NCBI RefSeq assembly: GCF_000960975.1
Contig: NZ_CP010803.1
Coordinates: forward strand, 1,949,944 to 2,013,943
Source of the DNA: Martelella endophytica
GTDB lineage: Bacteria > Pseudomonadota > Alphaproteobacteria > Rhizobiales > Rhizobiaceae
DNA length: 64,000 bases
Direction: 5' to 3'
In this document: positions 28,013 through 36,914 of the stretch, piece after piece
Layout of the letters: each line of letters begins with the position of its first letter
Position numbering within the stretch: position 1 is the first letter of the stretch
Notes under the pieces: model-generated
Told to the model about the DNA's origin: nothing
Database searches by the model: none
Seen by the model: only the letters and a program-made list of their open reading frames with translations
Position numbers and translations under genes: made by a program

Positions 28013-29422
28013 ATGAGCAAAGCTCGCACACTCTACGACAAGATCTGGGACGACCATCTGGTGGACAGCCAGGATGACGGGACCTGTCTCCTCTACATCG
28101 ACCGCCATCTGGTGCATGAAGTCACCAGCCCGCAGGCGTTCGAAGGCCTGAGGCTCGCCCACCGCAAGGTTCACGCGCCGCTGAAGACGCTGGCTGTGGT
28201 CGACCACAACGTTCCGACCACACCGGACCGCGTCAACGGCATCAAGAACGAGGAAAGCCGCATCCAGGTGGCCGCCCTTGCCCAGAACGCGCTCGATTTC
28301 GGCGTCGAATATTACTCCGAGAAGGACAAGCGTCAGGGCATCGTCCACATCGTCGGCCCCGAGCAGGGCTTCACTCTGCCGGGCATGACCATCGTCTGCG
28401 GCGACAGCCACACCTCGACGCATGGCGCCTTCGGTGCGCTCGCCCACGGCATCGGCACCTCGGAGGTCGAGCATGTGCTCGCCACTCAGACGCTGATCCA
28501 GAAGAAGGCCAAGAACATGCTGGTGCGTGTCGACGGCAAGGCGCCGGAAGGCGTCACCGCCAAGGACATCATCCTCGCCATCATCGGCGAGATCGGCACG
28601 GCCGGTGGCACCGGTCACGTCATCGAGTTCGCCGGCGAGGCGATCCGCGACCTGTCGATGGAAGGCCGTATGACGGTCTGCAACATGACCATCGAGGGCG
28701 GTGCCCGCGCCGGCCTGATCGCGCCGGACGAGAAGACCTTCGAATACATCAAGGGCCGTCCGCGTGCGCCCGAGGGCGAAGCCTGGGACCGTGCCGTCGA
28801 GTACTGGCAGTCGCTGACCACCGACGAGGGCGCGGAATATGACCGCGTCGTCACGCTCGATGCCGCCAACCTGCCGCCGATCGTCTCCTGGGGCTCGTCT
28901 CCGGAAGATGTCATCGCGGTCACCGGCGAAGTGCCGAACCCCGACGATATCGCCGACGAGACCAAACGCGCCTCCAAGTGGCGGGCGCTGAAATATATGG
29001 GCCTCACGCCCGGCAAGAAGATGACCGACGTGACGATCGATCGCGTCTTCATAGGCTCGTGCACCAATGGCCGCATCGAGGACCTTCGCGCGGCTGCCGC
29101 CGTTGCCAGGGGCCGCAAGGTCGCCGGGAACGTCAATGCCATGGTGGTTCCGGGCTCCGGCCTCGTCAAGGAACAGGCGGAAGCCGAAGGTCTGGACAAG
29201 ATCTTCATCGAGGCCGGCTTCGAATGGCGCGAGCCGGGCTGTTCCATGTGCCTTGCCATGAACGACGACCGGCTGAAGCCGGAGGAGCGCTGCGCCTCGA
29301 CCTCGAACCGCAATTTCGAGGGCCGCCAGGGCTACAAGGGCCGCACCCATCTCGTCTCCCCCGCCATGGCCGCCGCTGCCGCCATCGAGGGCCACTTCGT
29401 GGATATCCGCGCTTGGAAATAA
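28013..29422 (+). CDS. leuC: 3-isopropylmalate dehydratase large subunit
   Basis: Aconitase-family enzyme that, with LeuD, isomerises 2- and 3-isopropylmalate in leucine synthesis. The 469-residue protein carries the [4Fe-4S] cysteines at Cys350 (GSCTNGR), Cys410 and Cys413 (CSMC). It also has the [30 protein letters not shown] motif region. I start at ATG 28013 ([15 protein letters not shown] matches the family start) rather than in-frame ATG 27998; neither has a strong ribosome site. leuD is not in the window, as usual for rhizobia where the two are apart. Confidence 0.97.
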   Translation: MSKARTLYDKIWDDHLVDSQDDGTCLLYIDRHLVHEVTSPQAFEGLRLAHRKVHAPLKTLAVVDHNVPTTPDRVNGIKNEESRIQVAALAQNALDFGVEYYSEKDKRQGIVHIVGPEQGFTLPGMTIVCGDSHTSTHGAFGALAHGIGTSEVEHVLATQTLIQKKAKNMLVRVDGKAPEGVTAKDIILAIIGEIGTAGGTGHVIEFAGEAIRDLSMEGRMTVCNMTIEGGARAGLIAPDEKTFEYIKGRPRAPEGEAWDRAVEYWQSLTTDEGAEYDRVVTLDAANLPPIVSWGSSPEDVIAVTGEVPNPDDIADETKRASKWRALKYMGLTPGKKMTDVTIDRVFIGSCTNGRIEDLRAAAAVARGRKVAGNVNAMVVPGSGLVKEQAEAEGLDKIFIEAGFEWREPGCSMCLAMNDDRLKPEERCASTSNRNFEGRQGYKGRTHLVSPAMAAAAAIEGHFVDIRAWK

Positions 29423-29448
29423 CGTCCTGAGGCGTCGCAGACTTTAAT

Positions 29449-29474
29449 CTCCCCCGGCCACATCTCCGGGGGAG
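29449..29474. terminator. Hairpin after leuC
   Basis: A perfect 9-bp GC-rich stem (29449–29457 with 29466–29474) with an 8-nt loop lies 26 nt after leuC. There is no T-run, so termination would be inefficient or Rho-assisted. The rest of the gap to 29680 shows nothing recognisable. Confidence 0.4.
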
Positions 29475-29680
29475 TGCAGGCGAAGGTGAGCGCTTAAGTG
29501 CGGTCACCCTTGCCATACCTCGCGGTGTATTTTGTGCCAGACGGGAATGCCTCCTGAACAAACCGCAAAATCCCGCCCGGGCTTGCTTGTTTGGTCGCAT
29601 TGTCGCAATGTGGACGGAACCTCGGAGGTGCCGCGGAATGATGCCGGTCGCCTCCCGACAAAAGCAAGTGATTGTAACTC

Positions 29681-30745
29681 ATGAGCTATTCAGCGTTTGA
29701 CCACCCCGTTCTCTCGGGGCTCGTGGGCGACGAGGAAATCGCCGCCTTTTTCTCGCTTGATGCGGAAATCGAAGCGATGCTGGCCTTCGAAGCCGCACTT
29801 GCCGAGGCCGAGGCGCGGGCCGGTGTCATTCCGGAAGAGGCGGCAAAGGCGATCGGCGAGACCTGCGCTAAGTTCAAGCCGGATATCGCGTCGCTGAAGA
29901 AGGCGACGGGCCGCGATGGCATCGTCGTGCCTGATCTGGTGCGCCAGCTCAGGGCCGCTGTCGGTCCCAAGGCCGGGCAGTACCTCCATTTCGGCGCAAC
30001 CAGCCAGGATGTCATCGACACCTCGCTGATGATGCGGCTTTCCGCAGTCTCGACGCTTCTGCTGGATCGCCTCGATCATCTGTTCCAGCGCATCGACACG
30101 CTGGATGCGCGTTTCGGTGAGCGCACCCTCATGGGTCGCACGCGCATGCAGCCGGCGCTGCCGATCACGGTATCGGACCGTCTGCGCTCGTGGCGCGAGC
30201 CGGTGCTCTACCTCCGTCAATTCCTCGTGCGGGTCGACAGCCAGCTTTTTGCCGTCCAGTTCGGCGGCGCGGTCGGCACGCTTGACAAGTTGCCGGAAAG
30301 CGGCGTCGAGGTCCGGGCGATGCTCGCCGATATTCTCGGCCTCATCGATGCGCCGCAGTGGCAGAACCAGCGCAACGTGCTTGCCGAGTTCGCTTCCGCG
30401 ATGTCGCAGATCACCGGCAATCTCGGCAAGTTCGGCCTCGATATCGCGCTGCTGGCCGAAATGGGCGGCGAGATCGAGCTGGTGGATGGCGGCGAATCCT
30501 CCGATATCGAGGGCAAGCGCAACCCGGTGGCCGCCGAGGTGCTGGTATCGCTCGCCCGCTTCAACGCGGTGCAGCTTTCGGGCATGCATTCCGCCCTGGT
30601 GCACGAGCAGGAGCGTTCGGGCGCGGCCTGGACGCTGGAGTGGCTGACGCTGCCGCAGATGGTGGCCGCGGCCGCAGCCTCGCTGAAACTCGCCGATCTG
30701 CTCTGCACCCGGATCAAGAGCCTCGGCACAGTCGCCAAATCTTAA
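29681..30745 (+). CDS. 3-carboxy-cis,cis-muconate cycloisomerase-like lyase (PcaB/adenylosuccinate lyase superfamily)
   Basis: A 354-residue member of the fumarase/aspartase superfamily, closest by eye to rhizobial PcaB of the protocatechuate branch of the beta-ketoadipate pathway. Supporting segments are DLVRQLRAAVG, YLHFGATSQDVIDTSLMMRL, LMGRTRMQPALPITV, QFGGAVGTLDKL, and GMHSALVHEQERSGAAWTLEW. The superfamily signature, normally GSSxMPxKxNP, reads GESSDIEGKRNP at residues 271–282: the two serines, lysine and NP survive but Met-Pro is Ile-Glu. No other pca genes are near. It may be a true PcaB or a related lyase with another substrate. Confidence 0.78.
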   Translation: MSYSAFDHPVLSGLVGDEEIAAFFSLDAEIEAMLAFEAALAEAEARAGVIPEEAAKAIGETCAKFKPDIASLKKATGRDGIVVPDLVRQLRAAVGPKAGQYLHFGATSQDVIDTSLMMRLSAVSTLLLDRLDHLFQRIDTLDARFGERTLMGRTRMQPALPITVSDRLRSWREPVLYLRQFLVRVDSQLFAVQFGGAVGTLDKLPESGVEVRAMLADILGLIDAPQWQNQRNVLAEFASAMSQITGNLGKFGLDIALLAEMGGEIELVDGGESSDIEGKRNPVAAEVLVSLARFNAVQLSGMHSALVHEQERSGAAWTLEWLTLPQMVAAAAASLKLADLLCTRIKSLGTVAKS

Positions 30746-30854
30746 CCAATTGCACTGATTTGCAGCAGGCTGCTCACAGCGGCCGGCGGTGAAGACGGCG
30801 AAAAATCATGATCTTGTCGGCCGCTTGTGGTTCCGCCAGGCGTCGCAAGGCTAT

Positions 30855-30866
30855 TGTCAATTGACA
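30855..30866. promoter_or_regulatory. Perfect palindrome TGTCAATTGACA upstream of mocR-type regulator
   Basis: A perfect 12-bp palindrome ending 22 nt before the regulator start codon. Its right half contains TTGACA, a −35 consensus, so a dimeric repressor bound here would cover the promoter. The obvious candidate is the regulator encoded just downstream, acting on itself. Confidence 0.45.
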
Positions 30867-30888
30867 TGATTTGCCGCACCATCGGCCC

Positions 30889-32277
30889 ATGACCAAATGG
30901 CGACCAAATCCCCGGCTGATCAAGCGGCCGGCCTATCTTTCCATTGCCGAACAGATCGCGGGTGCCATTCGTGATGGCCTGCTGATCGACGGCATGCGGC
31001 TGCCGCCGCAGCGGCAGATGGCCTCGGACCTCAAGATCTCCGTGCAGACCGTCAGCCGCGCCTATGAGGAACTGGCCCGGCGCGGCATGGTGACCGGCGA
31101 GGTTGGCCGCGGCTCCTACGTCAAGGCGGCGCCGAAGGGGCCGGAGCGGCCCTATCTGGCCGAAGGGGCGACCGGCGTCATCGACCTCTCGATCCTGAAG
31201 CCGGTCTGCGAAAGCCGCAGCCTGGCGAAATTCCGCAATGCCTTTGCCGAGCTCGGCAACACCATGCCGCCGGAACTGGCCTTCTCGATGATGCCGAATG
31301 CGCTGTTCAAGCGCTACCGCATGGCGGGAGTCAACTGGCTGGCCGCCTGCGGGGTCAAGGCGCCGCCGCATGGCATCACCGTTACCAACGGCTCGAGCGA
31401 TGCGATGACGGCGGCCTTCATGAGCGTCGTTCCCGCCGGATCGGCGCTCGCGACCGAGGAACTGACTCATCCCATGGTGCGCCCGCTCGCCGGCTACCTC
31501 GGCATCGATCTCGAAGGTGTCGAGGTGGATGCGGAGGGCATCGTGCCGGCCGCACTTGAGGCACTGGCCGGCCGCAAGCGGCTGCGCGCGATCTTCCTGC
31601 AGCCCTCGGCCGCCGGGCCTCAGGGCATTCTCATGAGTGCGCCGCGGCGTCGGGCGATTGCAGCCATTGCCCGCCGCCTCGACCTTGCGATCATCGAAAA
31701 CGACGTGCTCGGGCCCCTGGTCGACAATCGGCCGCCGCCGGTGGCCTCGTTCGCGCCCGAGCGCACGCTTTACATGACCGACCTTTCCAAGAACACGATA
31801 CCGGGGCTGCGCTGCGGCTTCGTTGCGGCGCCAGACCGTTTTGCCGCCGCCGTTTCCAACCGCTATCTGGCTGCAAACTGGGTCGCGACGCCGGTGATGG
31901 CGGAGATCGCCAGCCGCTGGATCTTCGACGGCACAGCGACCGAACTCATAAACTGGCAGCGCATGGCGCTGAAACGCCGCCGCGCGATTGCGGAAAAGGA
32001 GCTCGCCGGCCTCAGCTACCGGATGACGCCCGGTGCGCTGCATCTCTGGCTTCCCCTGCCGGAGCATATGAACGAGGCGACCTTTGTCGACCGCGCCCGC
32101 CTTCGCGGGGTTTCGGTTGCCGGTTGTTCGACATTCCGCGTCGGCCGCGGCAGTGGCGCGCCGGCGATCCGGGTCTCGCTTGCCGCCTGCAGCGAGATCG
32201 AGCTTGCCTCCTCGCTCGCCCTCATCACCGCGATGCTTCAAGGCGCGAAGCAACCGCCGAAACCGGCTCTGGCGTGA
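30889..32277 (+). CDS. MocR-type transcriptional regulator (GntR HTH fused to aminotransferase-like domain)
   Basis: A 462-residue PLP-dependent regulator. Residues ~8–80 are a GntR winged helix (SIAEQIAGAIRDGLLIDGMRLPPQRQMASDLKISVQTVSRAY, then GRGSYV). The rest is a fold-type I aminotransferase-like domain with the PLP lysine at Lys301 (DLSKNTIPG) and a conserved aspartate in IIENDVLGPL. MocR proteins sense PLP or amino compounds. The last 4 nt overlap the fdhD start (GTGA), which links it to fdhD. ATG 30889 is chosen over the TTG at 30871. A palindrome at 30855–30866 is a likely operator. Confidence 0.9.
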   Translation: MTKWRPNPRLIKRPAYLSIAEQIAGAIRDGLLIDGMRLPPQRQMASDLKISVQTVSRAYEELARRGMVTGEVGRGSYVKAAPKGPERPYLAEGATGVIDLSILKPVCESRSLAKFRNAFAELGNTMPPELAFSMMPNALFKRYRMAGVNWLAACGVKAPPHGITVTNGSSDAMTAAFMSVVPAGSALATEELTHPMVRPLAGYLGIDLEGVEVDAEGIVPAALEALAGRKRLRAIFLQPSAAGPQGILMSAPRRRAIAAIARRLDLAIIENDVLGPLVDNRPPPVASFAPERTLYMTDLSKNTIPGLRCGFVAAPDRFAAAVSNRYLAANWVATPVMAEIASRWIFDGTATELINWQRMALKRRRAIAEKELAGLSYRMTPGALHLWLPLPEHMNEATFVDRARLRGVSVAGCSTFRVGRGSGAPAIRVSLAACSEIELASSLALITAMLQGAKQPPKPALA

Positions 32278-33083
32278 CGGTGGTCTCCGAACGAAAGCCG
32301 GCGTTGGTCTTTGCCGATGGCAGCGCGAAGTCGGCGGAACGGGCCGTTCCCGCGGAAGTCGCCATCGCGATGAGCTATCGCGGTTCGTCGCATGCGGTGA
32401 TGATGGCGACGCCGGCCGATCTTGTCGATTTTGCCTATGGCTTCAGCCTGACGGAGGGGATCGTCGGCAGCGCCGTGGAGATCCTCGAGGTCGATGTGGT
32501 GCCGTTCGACAAGGGTATCGACCTGCAGATTACCCTCGCGGGAGACCGTTCGGATGCGCTTGCGGCCCGCCGGCGATCAATGGCGGGGCCGGTCGGCTGC
32601 GGGCTCTGCGGGCTGGAAAGCATCGATGCGGCGATGCGGAGCGTTTTGCGCGTTGGCGATGGCTTCACCCTTCGCCCCCAAGACGTCAATGCCGCCGTCG
32701 AGGCCCTGTTTCCGCAGCAGCCGCTGTTTGCCGAAACCCGCGCGGTTCACGGCACTGGCTTCTACCGGCCGGGGGAGGGGATGCTGGTCGTGCGCGAGGA
32801 TGTCGGGCGGCACAATGCGCTCGACAAGCTCGTTGGCGCGTTGGTGCGGCAGGGCATTGAAGGCGCAACCGGCGCCGTTGTCGTCACCAGCCGGCTTTCG
32901 GTGGAGATGATCCAGAAGACGGCCACCGCCGGCGCAACGGTCCTGATCGCGATATCGAACCCGACCGCACTTGCCATCGACACCGCAGAGGCCGCCGGCA
33001 TCACACTGATTGCGACGGCCCGCGGCGACGGCTTTTCGGTCTACACGCATGCTCACCGCGTGAAGGTTAGGGATAATGGATGA
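32274..33083 (+). CDS. fdhD: Formate dehydrogenase accessory sulfurtransferase FdhD
   Basis: Transfers sulfur from cysteine desulfurase to the molybdenum cofactor, activating formate dehydrogenase. The 269-residue protein has the essential CGLCG motif (Cys109 and Cys112), the early FADGSAKSAERAVPAEVAIAM start and REDVGRHNALDKL. It begins with GTG at 32274, overlapping the stop of the MocR regulator; the frame is open further upstream but that part is only the shadow of the regulator. No formate dehydrogenase genes are in the window. The stop overlaps the next gene by 8 nt. Confidence 0.93.
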   Translation: MTVVSERKPALVFADGSAKSAERAVPAEVAIAMSYRGSSHAVMMATPADLVDFAYGFSLTEGIVGSAVEILEVDVVPFDKGIDLQITLAGDRSDALAARRRSMAGPVGCGLCGLESIDAAMRSVLRVGDGFTLRPQDVNAAVEALFPQQPLFAETRAVHGTGFYRPGEGMLVVREDVGRHNALDKLVGALVRQGIEGATGAVVVTSRLSVEMIQKTATAGATVLIAISNPTALAIDTAEAAGITLIATARGDGFSVYTHAHRVKVRDNG

Positions 33084-33648
33084 CGTCTCCCGCCTGATCG
33101 GCGCTGTCGAGCGAAGCCCGCTGCTGGCACCGATCCTGCTGGCGTGGGAACGGATTGCGCTGCCCGACTGCTGGCTGGTCGCCGGTGCGCTGGCGCAGAC
33201 GGTGTGGAACGATCGGTTCGGCTACGCGCCGGACCGCGGTATTGCCGATATCGATATCGTTTATTTCGATCCGGATGATCTTTCCGAAAGGGCGGAGGCG
33301 CACGAGGCGGCGCGTATCCGGGCGCTGTTTTCCGACATCCCCGCCTGGCTCGACGTCAAGAACCAGGCGCGGGTGCATCTCTGGTATCCGGGGCGGTTCG
33401 GCTATGCGATCGCGCCCTATGACAATACCGCCCGCGCCATCGCCACCTTCCCGACGACGGCGACGTCGATCGGCATCCGGCCCGGTCCCGGCGGGATCGA
33501 GGTCGAGGCCCCGTTCGGCCTTTCCGATCTGATGAGTGCCACCGTGCGGCCGAACAAGACTCAGGTTTCCCGCGAGGTCTATGAGGCGAAGGTCGGCCGC
33601 TGGCAGACCTTGTGGCCCGAGCTCGCCGTCATGCGATGGGATGATTGA
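33076..33648 (+). CDS. Nucleotidyltransferase family protein (DUF925 / NTP_transf_6-like)
   Basis: A 190-residue protein resembling the DUF925 nucleotidyltransferase family: an early WLVAGALAQTVWN (the GS/GA-type loop of the polymerase-beta fold) followed by GIADIDIVYFDPDDLS with the metal-binding DxD, then DVKNQARVHLWYP. Its role and substrate are unknown. It overlaps fdhD by 8 nt, forming a mocR–fdhD–NTase unit. Its 3' end overlaps the convergent HxlR gene by 20 nt. Confidence 0.8.
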   Translation: MDDVSRLIGAVERSPLLAPILLAWERIALPDCWLVAGALAQTVWNDRFGYAPDRGIADIDIVYFDPDDLSERAEAHEAARIRALFSDIPAWLDVKNQARVHLWYPGRFGYAIAPYDNTARAIATFPTTATSIGIRPGPGGIEVEAPFGLSDLMSATVRPNKTQVSREVYEAKVGRWQTLWPELAVMRWDD

Positions 33649-34009
33649 TCGGGATGCGCGTGGCCCGGCCATTTGCCATCGAAGCCTCGATATCCGCCCG
33701 GTTCTCCTCGCCCCAGCCGCAGAGCGGCTTCAGCGCCTGAACCAGGCTTTCGCCGAACGGCGTCAGCGAATATTCGACCCGTGGCGGCACCTCGCCGAAA
33801 TCCTTGCGCACGATCAGCCCGTCGGCTTCCAGTTCCTTCAGATGCTGGATCAGCACCTTGTAGCTGGCATCGCGCACCGCGCGCTTGAGCTCGCCGTAGC
33901 GGCGGGTCTTCTGGCCGAGAAAGGTCAGGATCAGCGGCTTCCACTTCGATCCGATCAGCGCCAGCGTCGCATGCAGGCCGCAGGTGAAGGTCTGGCTTTC
34001 ATTGCTCAT
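33629..34009 (-). CDS. HxlR-family transcriptional regulator
   Basis: A 126-residue winged-helix regulator. It has the family cysteine near the N-terminus (Cys10), the GSKWKPLILTFLGQKTRRYGELKR helix region, and HLKELEADGLIVRK followed by the wing VPPRVEYSLTPFG. HxlR-type regulators often sense reactive aldehydes, quinones or oxidants through that cysteine. It is divergent from the SDR gene at 34119, with an inverted repeat between them, so the SDR is the likely target. Confidence 0.92.
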   Translation of the reverse strand: MSNESQTFTCGLHATLALIGSKWKPLILTFLGQKTRRYGELKRAVRDASYKVLIQHLKELEADGLIVRKDFGEVPPRVEYSLTPFGESLVQALKPLCGWGEENRADIEASMANGRATRIPINHPIA

Positions 34010-34033
34010 GACGCATCTCCGTCAAAAAAAAAC

Positions 34034-34049
34034 TTGGGTACTTACCAAA
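34034..34049. promoter_or_regulatory. Inverted repeat between hxlR-type regulator and SDR (candidate operator)
   Basis: TTGGGTA–CT–TACCAAA: a near-perfect 7-2-7 inverted repeat with GGTA/TACC at its core, 25 nt from the regulator start and 70 nt from the SDR start. HxlR-type operators commonly contain a GTAC/TTAC core, so this is the best operator candidate in the divergent region. Confidence 0.5.
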
Positions 34050-34118
34050 TGGTGCATACTGGAGGAAAAACAAGTGCGCACCCAGATGTGTCCCATACGA
34101 AACTGGAGACACCAGAAA

Positions 34119-34865
34119 ATGAGACTGAAAGACAAGATTGCCGTCATCACCGGCGGCTCGACCGGCATCGGGCTTGCGAGTGCCAAGCGTTTCGCCGCTG
34201 AAGGCGCCAAGGTCTATATCACTGGCCGCCGCCAGGCGGCGCTGGATGCAGCTGTGTCCGAGATCGGGAATGGCGCCCGCGGGCTTCAGGGCGACGTTGC
34301 AAAGCTCGAGGACCTCGACCGTATCTTCGAAACGATCCGCGATGAAGTCGGGCATATCGATGTCCTGTTCGCCAATGCGGGCATCGGCCTTCTGGCCCCG
34401 CTCGGAGAGATTACGCCGGAGCATTTCGACGAGCTCTTCAACATCAACGTCCGCGGTATGGTGTTCACCGTGCAGAAGGGCCTGCCGCTGATGGGCAAGG
34501 GCGGTGCGATCATCCTCACCGGTTCGACCACCGGCGTCATGGGCACGCCCGCCTTCAGCGTTTACAGCGCCGGCAAGGCCGCAATCCGCAATTTCGCCCG
34601 CTCCTGGGCGCTCGATCTGAAGGGCACCGGCATCCGCGTCAACGTCATCTCGCCTGGCCCGACGGAAACGCCGGCGCTCAGCGAGGTGGCGCGATCGACG
34701 GGCAACAAGGATGCGATGTACGACGGCCTGATTTCGATGACCCCCCTCGGCCGTATCGCCGACGCATCCGAGACGGCAGCCGCAGCCCTGTTCCTGGCCT
34801 CCGAGGACAGCAGCTTTATGACCGGAAGCGAGGTTTTCGTCGACGGTGGCGCGGCGCAGGTCTGA
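34119..34865 (+). CDS. Short-chain dehydrogenase/reductase (SDR)
   Basis: A 248-residue classical SDR oxidoreductase. The cofactor loop is TGGSTGIGLA (residues 11–20), the catalytic residues are Ser136, Tyr149 and Lys153 (YSAGK), and the late part has the usual ISPGPTETP. A basic pair in TGRRQ after the second strand suggests NADP(H) preference. The start at 34119 follows GGAG at 34105–34108; the longer frame upstream is intergenic. Divergence from an HxlR regulator suggests a role in removing a reactive carbonyl compound. Confidence 0.9.
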   Translation: MRLKDKIAVITGGSTGIGLASAKRFAAEGAKVYITGRRQAALDAAVSEIGNGARGLQGDVAKLEDLDRIFETIRDEVGHIDVLFANAGIGLLAPLGEITPEHFDELFNINVRGMVFTVQKGLPLMGKGGAIILTGSTTGVMGTPAFSVYSAGKAAIRNFARSWALDLKGTGIRVNVISPGPTETPALSEVARSTGNKDAMYDGLISMTPLGRIADASETAAAALFLASEDSSFMTGSEVFVDGGAAQV

Positions 34866-34874
34866 CAGGCCGTC

Positions 34875-34908
34875 AAAAAAGAACCCGGCCGCCTGGGCCG
34901 GGTTCTTT
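34875..34908. terminator. Bidirectional terminator between SDR gene and typA
   Basis: A 13-bp stem (34878–34890 with 34896–34908) with a 5-nt loop. On the minus strand it is followed by TTTTTT (34880–34875), which suits typA; on the plus strand the TTCTTT end gives a weaker signal for the SDR gene. Confidence 0.88.
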
Positions 34909-34929
34909 CAGGTCGGTATCGTCGCCGTA

Positions 34930-36756
34930 TCAGGCTGCGCCGGCGCGGGTCTTTTCGAAGCGCTTGCGCTCGTTGGAGTCGAGATACATCTTGCGAAGGC
35001 GGATCGACTTCGGCGTGACTTCCATCAGTTCGTCGTCCTGGATCCACGACAGCGCGCGGTCGAGCGTCATGCGGATCGGCGGGGTCAGCTTGACCGCTTC
35101 GTCCTTGCCGGCGGAGCGGATGTTGGTGAGCTGCTTGCCCTTCAAGACGTTGACCTCGAGGTCGTTGTCGCGCGTGTGAATGCCGACGATCATGCCGGCA
35201 TAGACCTTGTCGCCCGGCTCGATGATCATCGGGCCGCGATCTTCGAGGTTGAACATGGCGTAGGCAACGGCTTCGCCGGCCTGGTTCGAAAGAAGAACGC
35301 CCTGGTTACGGCCACCGATCTCGCCCTTGAAGGGCTGGTAGTCGTGGAACAGGCGGTTCATGATCGCGGTGCCGCGGGTATCGGTCAGAAGCTCCGACTG
35401 ATAGCCGATCAGGCCACGGGTCGGGGCGAAGAAGCGCAGGCGCACGCGGTCGCCGCCCGAAGGCCGCAGTTCGACCATCTCGCCCTTGCGCTCGGCCATC
35501 TTCTGCACGACGACGCCGGAATGCTCCTCGTCGACGTCGATGACGACTTCCTCGATCGGCTCCATCAGTTCGCCGGTCTCTTCGTCCTTGTGCATGACTA
35601 CGCGCGGACGCGATACGGCGATCTCGAAGCCTTCGCGACGCATGGTCTCTATCAGCACGGCAAGCTGGAGTTCGCCACGGCCGGAGACGTAGAATGAATC
35701 CTTGCCTTCGGCTTCCTCGATCTTCAGCGCGACATTGCCTTCGGCTTCCTTGAACAGGCGGTCGCGGATGACGCGGCTCGTGACCTTGTCGCCTTCGGTG
35801 CCGGCGAGCGGAGAGTCGTTGACGATGAAGGACATCGTCACCGTCGGCGGGTCGATCGGCTGGGCGGTCAGCGGCGTGGTGATGGCCGGGTCGCAGAAGG
35901 TGTCGGCAACCGTGCCCTTGGAAAGGCCGGCAATCGCGATGATGTCGCCCGCCTGGGCTTCCTCGATTGGCTGACGCTCGATGCCGCGGAAGGCGAGGAT
36001 CTTGGAAACGCGACCGGTTTCGACGGTCTTGCCATCCTGGTTCAGAACCTTGACGGCCTGGTTCGGCTTGATCGTGCCGGAATGAACGCGGCCGGTGATG
36101 ATGCGGCCGAGATAGGGGTTGGCTTCCAGAAGCGTGCCGATCATCGAGAACGGGCCTTCGGCAACCTGCGGTGCCGGAACATGATCGACCACGAGATCGA
36201 GGAGCGGGCCGAGGCCCTGGTCCTTGGGGCCTTCCGGCGAGGTGTTCATCCAGCCGGCGCGGCCGGAGCCGTAAAGGATATGGAAGTCGAGCTGCTCGTC
36301 GGTGGCGTCGAGAGCGGCAAACAGGTCGAAGACCTCGTTGACGACTTCATCGGCGCGGGCGTCCGGACGGTCGATCTTGTTGATTGCGACGATCGGGCGA
36401 AGACCAACCTTCAGTGCCTTGCCGACCACGAACTTGGTCTGCGGCATCGGGCCTTCGGCGGCGTCGACGAGAACGATCGCGCCATCCACCATCGACAGAA
36501 TGCGCTCGACCTCACCGCCGAAGTCGGCGTGGCCGGGGGTGTCGACGATGTTGATGCGGGTGTCCTTCCAGACAACCGAGGTCGCCTTGGCGAGGATGGT
36601 GATGCCGCGCTCTTTTTCGAGGTCGTTGCTATCCATCACGCGTTCATCAACGCGCTGGTTCTCGCGGAATGCGCCGGACTGTTTCAGAAGCTCGTCGACA
36701 AGGGTCGTCTTGCCATGGTCAACGTGCGCGATGATCGCGATGTTGCGAAGTGCCAT
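34930..36756 (-). CDS. typA: Translational GTPase TypA/BipA
   Basis: Ribosome-binding GTPase needed for 50S assembly and stress or cold adaptation. The 608-residue protein has the EF-G-like G domain (AHVDHGKTTLVDELL P-loop, RGITI switch, DTPGHADFGGEVER, NKIDRPDAR), a beta-barrel domain, and the BipA-specific C-terminal region with NNRLFHDY-like and RNQGVLLSNQAGEA segments. It is a single gene with its own terminator at 34875–34908. Confidence 0.97.
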   Translation of the reverse strand: MALRNIAIIAHVDHGKTTLVDELLKQSGAFRENQRVDERVMDSNDLEKERGITILAKATSVVWKDTRINIVDTPGHADFGGEVERILSMVDGAIVLVDAAEGPMPQTKFVVGKALKVGLRPIVAINKIDRPDARADEVVNEVFDLFAALDATDEQLDFHILYGSGRAGWMNTSPEGPKDQGLGPLLDLVVDHVPAPQVAEGPFSMIGTLLEANPYLGRIITGRVHSGTIKPNQAVKVLNQDGKTVETGRVSKILAFRGIERQPIEEAQAGDIIAIAGLSKGTVADTFCDPAITTPLTAQPIDPPTVTMSFIVNDSPLAGTEGDKVTSRVIRDRLFKEAEGNVALKIEEAEGKDSFYVSGRGELQLAVLIETMRREGFEIAVSRPRVVMHKDEETGELMEPIEEVVIDVDEEHSGVVVQKMAERKGEMVELRPSGGDRVRLRFFAPTRGLIGYQSELLTDTRGTAIMNRLFHDYQPFKGEIGGRNQGVLLSNQAGEAVAYAMFNLEDRGPMIIEPGDKVYAGMIVGIHTRDNDLEVNVLKGKQLTNIRSAGKDEAVKLTPPIRMTLDRALSWIQDDELMEVTPKSIRLRKMYLDSNERKRFEKTRAGAA

Positions 36757-36914
36757 GTTTTAAATCTCTGGGGCTGGGGCGCAGTCAATCTTGGGGAGGA
36801 GCGCCCGGTACTCATGCGGGCGCTCTTACACACATTTTGACGAAAACGAAAGAGAATGTTTTGTGGCGGCCGCCTTCAGGGGGCTGCAATATCGCCAAAA
36901 CGGCCTTTCGAAGC

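Noticed and set aside
27542..29395. 617-aa minus-strand open frame
   Set aside because: Antisense shadow of leuC; no recognisable domain.
30742..32253. 503-aa minus-strand open frame
   Set aside because: Antisense shadow of the MocR regulator.
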